A DNA stretch of 64,000 nt from an uncultured Candidatus Saccharibacteria bacterium (GTDB taxonomy: Bacteria; Patescibacteriota; Saccharimonadia; Saccharimonadales; Saccharimonadaceae): assembly GCA_946408595.1 (NCBI GenBank), contig CAMJSX010000003.1, forward strand, positions 32,613 to 96,612. Reading direction: 5' to 3'. A program made the translations under genes and the position numbers. This document shows positions 57,021 to 64,000 of the stretch, piece after piece (the stretch's first letter is position 1; every line of letters starts with the position of its first letter). The notes beneath the pieces are model-generated. The model was not told where the DNA came from. It saw only the letters and a program-made list of their open reading frames with translations, and did not search any database.

Positions 57021-58747
57021 TAATCTTCTAATGCTTTAAAATCAACCTTGGCTAATTTTGTCTTCGGAAGCTCTGGAATAAAGCGAATTTCACGCGGAAT
57101 TTCGTATTTTGCTAGGTATTTCTTATAGATATTCATCAGTTCTTTTCTAACGGCACGTTCAGAAGCTTCTGGCTTCAATACTGCAAATACTACCACCTTC
57201 TCACCACGTAACTTATCTTCGCGACCTACTACGGCACAGGAAACTACATTTTTGGATTTCAGAGTTACATCCTCGATATTAGCCGGATAAATATTATAGC
57301 CATTTGAGATAATCATCCTCTTCAGACGAGAACGGAAGTGAATTACGCCACGTTCATCAGCATAGCCAATATCACCAGTGCGAAGATATTTTTTGCCACC
57401 AACCACAATAAACGCCTCTTCGGTCTCTTTTGGCTTATTGAGATAACCCTTCATCACTGAAAGACCACGTACCAAAATCTCGCCATCATCGCCAAGTTTA
57501 GCTTCTTTTTTAGTCTTGAGATTCATAATGAGAACGTCATTATCTGGAATCGGATAGCCAATTGAATCAGGCTCCTCGGCTACACTCTTTGGTGAGAAAA
57601 TGAATCCACCAGAAGCCTCAGTTAGACCGTAACCATTCTCGATCACCGCCTTAGAACCGTGAGATCTCAAGAATTCGTTAATTTTCTCTTTGCTCGACAT
57701 GCTAATCATGTCGCCACCAGAAACCACGAATTTAACGTGCTTCAGACCGTCCTTTTTGAACTTAATCTTCGTAAGATAGTCAAAAACGGTCGGCACACCA
57801 ACCAAAATATCCACTTTATACTTAGTAATATATTTTTTGAATTTCTTCGGATTAAATTGCGGGATTAAAAAGGTTCGCGCGCCGAAGTAAAGTGGCATAT
57901 GAATACAGCATCCTAAGCCAAAAGCGTGGAAATTTGGCAAAAATGCCATGAAAGAATACTCTGGCTTGAATAACTCTGGCACCAAATACTTAGCTCCGAG
58001 TGCCTGGGCGTTAAAGTTTAAGTTCGAGAGAATAATACCTTTCGGCTTACCAGTAGTACCACCAGAATACATAATCACTGCATCGTCTTTGGCATTTACC
58101 CGAGCGTGAGGATTCCCGATGTATTTACTGGCTTTATTGAGGAATTGGTCCCAAGTAATCACGTGCTGAGACTTCTTGATGTGGTTTTTGCGACCTTTAG
58201 TTAGTTTATAAATCACCCGCACAATAAAATCCATCGAACGAGTTGGCGAAACGACCACTACCTGTTCAACATTGGTATTCTTAATCACCGCCTCAACCTT
58301 AGGATAGCTCACATCCACACAGAGAATAATCTTAGAATCAGATTGGATAAGATAATCTTCAATCTCTTTTTCGGAAGACAACGGATGTACCATGTTCGCC
58401 ACAGCACCAATCTCATTCACTGCATAAAAAGCGTAAATAGCCTCTGGAGTATTTGGCATACAAATCGTAATCCGGTCACCTTTTTCAGCCCCGAGAGATT
58501 TGAGCGCCGCCGCCACGCGATTAATCTTCTTGATTAAATCTTTATATATCACCTGCGTGTCGAAAAATTCCAACGCGACATTGTGCGGCCATTTGCAAGA
58601 TGCCTCATAAACAGCATCATATAAACCACCCTCAAAATATTGAATATCCTTAGGCATTCGGTCGATATAGCCATATTTGGCACGCTCCAGGCGCATATCG
58701 ATTTTACGTAAGGTATTTTTAATCTTATTGTATACAAATTCGAGCAT
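57017..58747 (-). CDS. Long-chain acyl-CoA synthetase/AMP-dependent ligase
   Basis: VIMYSGGTTGKPKGIILSN; GYGLTEASGGF; LRTGDIGYADERG. Confidence 0.9.
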   Translation of the reverse strand: MLEFVYNKIKNTLRKIDMRLERAKYGYIDRMPKDIQYFEGGLYDAVYEASCKWPHNVALEFFDTQVIYKDLIKKINRVAAALKSLGAEKGDRITICMPNTPEAIYAFYAVNEIGAVANMVHPLSSEKEIEDYLIQSDSKIILCVDVSYPKVEAVIKNTNVEQVVVVSPTRSMDFIVRVIYKLTKGRKNHIKKSQHVITWDQFLNKASKYIGNPHARVNAKDDAVIMYSGGTTGKPKGIILSNLNFNAQALGAKYLVPELFKPEYSFMAFLPNFHAFGLGCCIHMPLYFGARTFLIPQFNPKKFKKYITKYKVDILVGVPTVFDYLTKIKFKKDGLKHVKFVVSGGDMISMSSKEKINEFLRSHGSKAVIENGYGLTEASGGFIFSPKSVAEEPDSIGYPIPDNDVLIMNLKTKKEAKLGDDGEILVRGLSVMKGYLNKPKETEEAFIVVGGKKYLRTGDIGYADERGVIHFRSRLKRMIISNGYNIYPANIEDVTLKSKNVVSCAVVGREDKLRGEKVVVFAVLKPEASERAVRKELMNIYKKYLAKYEIPREIRFIPELPKTKLAKVDFKALEDY

Positions 58748-58792
58748 GCTACTATTTTATCATTTTTTGTCGCAAAGTGGTATAATGAAAAT

Positions 58793-59485
58793 ATGGATAA
58801 GAATTTTAAAGTGCGGGTAACTGTGGGGCTGTCCATGTTTATCGTGGCAGTAGTGGCACTCTATACTTTCGATAGTATCCCATTCAAAATAATCTATACG
58901 ATCTTTTCAATCGTGGCGATGATCGAGCTATTTAGCTTCTTCAAGCGAAAATACAATGTTAAAAACATCCTTCTAGCCATTATTGAACTATTATTCATTG
59001 GTGGTGGCATCTCATTCGTTATCCAAACCGATTTAGTCCGATTCTGGTATATTATTCTCGGTGTTTGCGGCTACGATATTTTTGCCTATCTCTTTGGTAA
59101 GCTGTTTGGTGGCAAAGTTTTTGGCAAAGCCCGTCCATTTCCGCACATCTCTAAGAATAAAACTTGGGAGGGAACCATCCTCGGACTTCTCATGGCCATA
59201 GCCATGGTCTTTATCATGATGTCAATTAGAGGCACCTACGCCGGCGAATGGATGTATCTTCTCTGTGGACCTTTGGCCCTAGTGGGTGACCTATTCGAAA
59301 GCTACATGAAGCGCAAATTCAACGTCAAAGATTCCAACGAAATCCTTATCAAAAACAAATTCTTCTCGAAACTTGAAATGCTTGTGGGTGGTTCAGAAGG
59401 TCATGGCGGGTTCTTAGATCGTCTCGATTCAACAGCCTTTGCTACGACGATTTTGTTAATCATCACATTTGTGGTATCATTATAA
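58793..59485 (+). CDS. cdsA: Phosphatidate cytidylyltransferase
   Basis: GYDIFAYLFGKLFGG...ISKNKTWEGTILG...GDLFESYMKRKFNVKDS...GGFLDRLDS. Confidence 0.92.
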   Translation: MDKNFKVRVTVGLSMFIVAVVALYTFDSIPFKIIYTIFSIVAMIELFSFFKRKYNVKNILLAIIELLFIGGGISFVIQTDLVRFWYIILGVCGYDIFAYLFGKLFGGKVFGKARPFPHISKNKTWEGTILGLLMAIAMVFIMMSIRGTYAGEWMYLLCGPLALVGDLFESYMKRKFNVKDSNEILIKNKFFSKLEMLVGGSEGHGGFLDRLDSTAFATTILLIITFVVSL

Positions 59486-59489
59486 AACT

Positions 59490-59927
59490 ATGTTTAGTAT
59501 TCACGCTGACAAAAAATTTGAGAGGTTTGAAGACGTTACGCCTGAACTTTTGAAAAAATCAGGCGTGAAATTATTGTTGTGCGATTTAGATAATACCTTG
59601 AGGCTTCACTCTGAAAAAGAACCTGCCGAAGAGCTCGCTGAATGGATTGAAAAATGCAAAAAAGCAGACGTTAAAATCGTTATTATTAGCAACAATGGTC
59701 GCAAGAAAATGATGCGTAAATTCTGTGAACCACTCAATGTCCCTTGTGTCTGGTGGGCGAAAAAACCTCTGTCCGTTAAACTGACCGCCACTATGGAAAA
59801 GTATCAATTTAAACCAGAAGAAACCGTGATGCTCGGCGATAAATGGTCCACCGACGTGCTCGCGGCGAAGTTTGCAAAAATCAGGGCCTGGAAAGTAGAG
59901 CACCGTCGTGACATCATCAAAATCTAA
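59490..59927 (+). CDS. YqeG-type HAD phosphatase
   Basis: LLCDLDNTLRLHSE; IISNNGRKKM; MLGDKWSTDVLAAK. Confidence 0.88.
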   Translation: MFSIHADKKFERFEDVTPELLKKSGVKLLLCDLDNTLRLHSEKEPAEELAEWIEKCKKADVKIVIISNNGRKKMMRKFCEPLNVPCVWWAKKPLSVKLTATMEKYQFKPEETVMLGDKWSTDVLAAKFAKIRAWKVEHRRDIIKI

Positions 59928-60471
59928 GAAATCTCTTATTAACGGTCCGACCATTCTCACCATCCTCCGGATGATTCTAGTATGGCCAGTCATCGCTGGT
60001 ATCTTCATCGAAGGATTACCGGCCAAAATCGTCGCGTTAGTTTGTTTCATTCTTGGTTCAATCACCGACAACATCGATGGTCGCTGGGCTAGACATGACA
60101 AAATCGTTACCGACCTTGGCGCCTTTCTCGACCCCCTAGCCGACAAAATGCTCACCAACTTAACCTTTCTTGCTTTTGTGATTCTCGGACAAATGCCACT
60201 CTGGATGTTTATGGTGATTATGATTCGGGATTACGCTGTGGATGGTCTTCGCATGATCGCGGCCAAAAAGAACGTCACTATTTCAGCTTCAATTTTCGGC
60301 AAAGTCAAAACCACCATGCAGATGATCACTCTCATTTCAATGCTGCTCAATCTCATCTTGGCATGGGAGCCACTAACTATTATTAATACTGTATTATTAT
60401 ATATTGTGATGTTCCTCACTATCTATTCTGGTATTGATTACCTCGTAAAGGGGCGAAAACTTATGATATAA
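59908..60471 (+). CDS. pgsA: CDP-alcohol phosphatidyltransferase (PgsA-like)
   Basis: ITDNIDGRWARHDKIVTDLGAFLDPLADK (DGxxAR...GxxxDxxxD). Confidence 0.92.
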   Translation: MTSSKSKKSLINGPTILTILRMILVWPVIAGIFIEGLPAKIVALVCFILGSITDNIDGRWARHDKIVTDLGAFLDPLADKMLTNLTFLAFVILGQMPLWMFMVIMIRDYAVDGLRMIAAKKNVTISASIFGKVKTTMQMITLISMLLNLILAWEPLTIINTVLLYIVMFLTIYSGIDYLVKGRKLMI

Positions 60472-60479
60472 TATAAGAT

Positions 60480-61469
60480 ATGTATCAAAAGTTTAGCGAT
60501 TTTTTAGAAAATAAGAGTAAAATTTGTATCATTCAAGCCGAAAATCCCGACGGGGATTCTCTTGGGAGCGCTCTCGCACTAGATTATTTGCTAGAAGGAA
60601 AAGAAATTTCTCTGTATTGTCCGGTAGACATTCCAAAATATCTCCATTATTTCGGTGACTGGTCAAGAGTCACGAATGAATTCGATTTTAAAGCTGATGG
60701 TTATATTATTGTTGACACGGCAGCAGAGATTTTACTGTCCAAACTTCTTGACGACACCGCTATCAAAAATCGCCTCTACTCAGCACCGGTACTAGTTATT
60801 GATCATCACGAAACCGAAGACGATATCAATTTCCCACACGAGAGCATTATTGAGGTTAAACCAGCCTGTGCAGAATTAATCTACGAAATCGCCGCGTCTG
60901 AGAAACTTGCTATCAACAAACCAGCCGCCGAAGCAATCCTGCAGGGCATCTCATCAGATACCCTAGGTTTTACGAGCTCGGCCGTATCCGCTCGCACTTT
61001 TGAAATCGCCGCTGAACTAACCAGACTAGGCGCCAACATTTCCGAACTTGAAGAAAACCGTCGCGAATATATGAAAAAATCACCACGTATTCTAGATTAC
61101 AAAGCTGATTTGATTAAGCGCATTGATTATTCACTAGATGGCGACCTCGCCACCGTGCATATTCCATGGGACGACATTAGAGAGTTTTCCGACGAATATA
61201 ATCCAAACGTTCTTATTCTAGAAGAACTCCGTTTAGTCGAAGGTGTCAAAGTCGCCGTCGCAGTCAAAACTTATCCCGATGGCAAAGTCACCGGTAAAAT
61301 CCGTTGCGCCTATGGATACGGTATCGCCGAACAAGTTGCCGGCTATTTTGGTGGTGGCGGTCACGAATATGCTGCAGGCTTTCGAACCTACGACACATCT
61401 TACGAAGAAGTATTAAAAGACCTTGTCAAAATCGTCCCGGAACTATTAGCAGGAGCCGAACATGCTTGA
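60480..61469 (+). CDS. DHH/DHHA1 phosphoesterase (NrnA-like)
   Basis: ENPDGDSLGSALAL; VIDHHETED; FGGGGHEYAAGF. Confidence 0.9.
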   Translation: MYQKFSDFLENKSKICIIQAENPDGDSLGSALALDYLLEGKEISLYCPVDIPKYLHYFGDWSRVTNEFDFKADGYIIVDTAAEILLSKLLDDTAIKNRLYSAPVLVIDHHETEDDINFPHESIIEVKPACAELIYEIAASEKLAINKPAAEAILQGISSDTLGFTSSAVSARTFEIAAELTRLGANISELEENRREYMKKSPRILDYKADLIKRIDYSLDGDLATVHIPWDDIREFSDEYNPNVLILEELRLVEGVKVAVAVKTYPDGKVTGKIRCAYGYGIAEQVAGYFGGGGHEYAAGFRTYDTSYEEVLKDLVKIVPELLAGAEHA

Positions 61470-62181
61470 GCTCGCCAAAACTAAAGATATAATTCTAGGC
61501 GAGCCTAAACTAACCGTAGTTTTTTTGCATGGCATTGCAGCTGACTCATCAGACTACAATAACTTGCTTAAATACCTAGCAGTTGACGCCAAACTTGATA
61601 ATATACGCTTGGTTACTTTTGACTTACTTGGTTCTGGCAAATCATATACCTCGGACGAGCTTGAGTATAATTTTGAAGAACAACTCGAAGCTCTCAAAAA
61701 CTCTGTCGACAAACTTGGCGAAGGACCGTTTGTTATCGTGGCGCATTCAATGGGCACCATGATCGCCACAAGATTTGCCGATGCACACAAAAGGTTAGTA
61801 AAAGGTCTGGTTTTAATCTCGGCGCCAATCTACAAAAAAGAAGATATTGAAAACCCAATGTACCAAATCGCCATTGATAGTTTCCGTGAAGTAGTTGGAA
61901 GGAAAAAGCACGGGCTTTTGACCGCCAAATCCTTCAACAACGAAATTAAAAACATCGTGTCAAACAAACACAACTACGATTTTTTGACACGCGTTTCAAT
62001 CCCTACTACAATAATCTATGGTGAGTTAGATAAAATCATTGCCGCATTTAACTTGCCGGGGTTGTTAAAAGAAAACCCTAACATAAAGGCCATTAAAACA
62101 CCTGGCCCGCACGGCATCACGATTGATAAATACAGCAAAATTTCAGCCGCAATTAAAAACTTCTTGAAGGAGGAAGCATGA
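61462..62181 (+). CDS. Alpha/beta hydrolase
   Basis: VFLHGIAADSSDY; FDLLGSGKS; VAHSMGTMIA. Confidence 0.88.
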   Translation: MLELAKTKDIILGEPKLTVVFLHGIAADSSDYNNLLKYLAVDAKLDNIRLVTFDLLGSGKSYTSDELEYNFEEQLEALKNSVDKLGEGPFVIVAHSMGTMIATRFADAHKRLVKGLVLISAPIYKKEDIENPMYQIAIDSFREVVGRKKHGLLTAKSFNNEIKNIVSNKHNYDFLTRVSIPTTIIYGELDKIIAAFNLPGLLKENPNIKAIKTPGPHGITIDKYSKISAAIKNFLKEEA

Positions 62182-63521
62182 AATTATATAACACCGCAAG
62201 TAAGAAACTAGAAACCTTTAAACCATTGTCTGACGTGGTCAAGATTTATACTTGTGGACCAACGGTTTATAATTTTCAACACATCGGAAACTATGCGGCT
62301 TATATTTATTGGGATTTGCTAGTCCGGACGCTCATTGCTAACGGCTACCAAGTCAAACGAGTTTTGAACATTACTGACGTAGGACATTTAGTCTCAGACG
62401 CCGACGACGGGGAAGATAAGCTAGAAAAAGGCGCCGCCCGTGAAGGGAAGAGCGTAGAAGAAGTCGCTAACTACTATATTGATGACTTTATGAAAAACTT
62501 CCGGGCTCTAAATCTAAAAGAGCCAGAAGTCATCGCCCGTGCCACGGATTATATTGAAAAAGATGAAAAAGCCGTAGACCAAATGACCGTTAATGGCTAT
62601 ACCTATGAAACCTCGGATGGCGTTTATTTTGACACCGCTAAATATGATAAATATGCTGATTTTGCCAAGTTAGATTTATCCGGCCTTCAAGCTGGTGCAA
62701 GAGTCGGGTTCTCCGATGAAAAGCACAACGCCTCAGATTTTGCCGTCTGGAAATTTATTAAGCCAGGTGAAAAACACGCCATGCGCTGGGATTATCTTGG
62801 TCGGCCAGGTTACCCAGGTTGGCACCTAGAGTGTTCAACCATTATCCACGAAGAACTCGGCGAGCCAATTGACATCCATTGTGGCGGTATCGATCACATA
62901 CCAATTCATCACACCAATGAAATCGCTCAAACCTTCGCCGCTTACGGGCACGAGCTATCTCGTTATTGGTTACACTGTGACTTTATTAATATCGACGGGC
63001 AAAAAATCTCGAAATCACTCGGCAACGTCTATTTATTGTCTGACTTAGCCAAACGTGGCTTCTCGCCAATGGATTATAAAATGTGGCTTCTGTCTGGTCA
63101 CTACCAAGGCGCACGCAACTTTACTTTTGAATCACTTGCCGGTGCAAAGGCTAGAAGGCTTAATTGGCGAAATCGCATTGCGCTTTGCTACCAAAAAGAA
63201 ATTGTCGGTGGCACTGATGTATATGAAAGGGTTTTGGAAGCCGTATCAAATAATCTCAATTCAGCCGAAGCTTTCGCAATCATCGATTCTTCAACTATTG
63301 CACTTGAAGATTGGAAAAAAATCGATGAGCTATTTGGTTTGAATCTAATTACCGATACGCCAGACGTTTCAGAAGAAATTGTCGACAAAATCATCGCCCG
63401 TGAAAAAGCTCGCGCCGACAAAAACTACGCCCTTAGTGACGCAATCCGCGATAATCTTCTCACTCGTGGTATCGCTCTTCGCGACACTCCCGACGGCGCT
63501 GTGTGGGAATATAATAATTAG
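62178..63521 (+). CDS. cysS: Cysteinyl-tRNA synthetase
   Basis: YTCGPTVYNFQHIGN; GWHLECS; KISKSLGNV. Confidence 0.96.
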   Translation: MKLYNTASKKLETFKPLSDVVKIYTCGPTVYNFQHIGNYAAYIYWDLLVRTLIANGYQVKRVLNITDVGHLVSDADDGEDKLEKGAAREGKSVEEVANYYIDDFMKNFRALNLKEPEVIARATDYIEKDEKAVDQMTVNGYTYETSDGVYFDTAKYDKYADFAKLDLSGLQAGARVGFSDEKHNASDFAVWKFIKPGEKHAMRWDYLGRPGYPGWHLECSTIIHEELGEPIDIHCGGIDHIPIHHTNEIAQTFAAYGHELSRYWLHCDFINIDGQKISKSLGNVYLLSDLAKRGFSPMDYKMWLLSGHYQGARNFTFESLAGAKARRLNWRNRIALCYQKEIVGGTDVYERVLEAVSNNLNSAEAFAIIDSSTIALEDWKKIDELFGLNLITDTPDVSEEIVDKIIAREKARADKNYALSDAIRDNLLTRGIALRDTPDGAVWEYNN

Positions 63522-63575
63522 TATTACTTTCAAAGCGTGGGTCCGCGCCAATAAAAATGATTAAACAAAACTACG

Positions 63576-64000
63576 TTAAAAACTAATCTGCTTATTTTGT
63601 ATCGTAATAATTACATCGTCACGTGGCATAATCATTGTGTACGTATACCCATTTAGTGGTGATCCACCCACAAGAGTAATTTCAACCGAAGAATTATCCT
63701 GTAGCTTAGTTACGGTCATAGTACTCTTAGGGCCAACAGCAGCTAAATAATCATCAGCCCCTAAATGTATTGTTATAGTTTCTCCATAAATAAAATCACT
63801 GTTAACAGTTACGCCATCCCTTGTCGTGTAGGCCGTAGGCCCCCAATTAAAGTTGACAAAAGACACATTGTAATATGCCAACTCTTCTTCCCACACCGCA
63901 TTCAAATTAATAGTGCTGCTACCACCAACATTCCTGATTGTATATGTATCACCAGGCTGATAAGTAGTACCAGAGCAAGCTTCATTAGTTACCGTCCCAT
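63576..64000 (-). CDS. C-terminal part of a surface protein with bacterial-repeat/Ig-like modules (runs off window)
   Basis: Minus frame stays open through 64000: ...GTVTNEACSGTTYQPGDTYTIRNVGGSSTINLNAVWEEELAYYN...IITIQNKQISF*. Confidence 0.7.
   Translation of the reverse strand, partial: GTVTNEACSGTTYQPGDTYTIRNVGGSSTINLNAVWEEELAYYNVSFVNFNWGPTAYTTRDGVTVNSDFIYGETITIHLGADDYLAAVGPKSTMTVTKLQDNSSVEITLVGGSPLNGYTYTMIMPRDDVIITIQNKQISF

Noticed and set aside
1-64000. Alternative genetic code (UGA recoding as in SR1/Gracilibacteria)
   Set aside because: Conserved genes end properly at TGA (e.g. nusG, the 26134-27060 hydrolase) and no in-frame UGA is needed in conserved domains.
1-64000. CRISPR arrays, transposases, restriction or other defence systems
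   Set aside because: No regularly spaced repeats, DDE/integrase, Cas or methylase/endonuclease signatures seen; the UvrD-PDDEXK protein fits recombination/repair.

Overview
A gene-dense, AT-rich bacterial window of about 55 CDSs and 4 tRNAs. It is most likely from a reduced Patescibacteria/CPR genome, probably Saccharibacteria (TM7)-like; that placement is inferred from gene content and not verified. Most of the window is housekeeping: prfA-prmC, nrdDG, iscSU, gpsA, secE-nusG-rplK, rplA, rplJL, dnaX-dnaB, recR, cdsA/pgsA and cysS. There is also a large cell-surface and glucan gene set (GH57, GT4, GH97, phosphorylase-like, CapA, sortase, CAP, FISUMP adhesin, VTC/DUF4956). No CRISPR, transposase, integrase or recognised defence system was seen. 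The strongest non-obvious signals are: (1) a recurring arrangement in which a TATAAT-like -10 box lies exactly 6 (sometimes 7 or 9) nt before the start codon with no Shine-Dalgarno, implying widespread leaderless mRNAs, some in very short divergent intergenic regions; (2) a 115-bp GC-rich, cloverleaf-like palindromic element inserted in frame in dnaX; (3) a 13-bp repeat of the tRNA-Val 3' end bracketing a 1.1-kb segment with one unknown gene; (4) structured leaders, including a start-codon-sequestering hairpin before nrdD and a four-hairpin leader before a small unknown gene; (5) consensus promoters inside genes, one followed at once by a terminator-like hairpin antisense to prmC; (6) an alpha-CTD/sigma-region-4-like hybrid protein; (7) an unannotated 59-aa zinc-finger microprotein; (8) a VTC-DUF4956-Cthe_2159-like operon. 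All calls come from reading the sequence and ORF translations; no database search was run.
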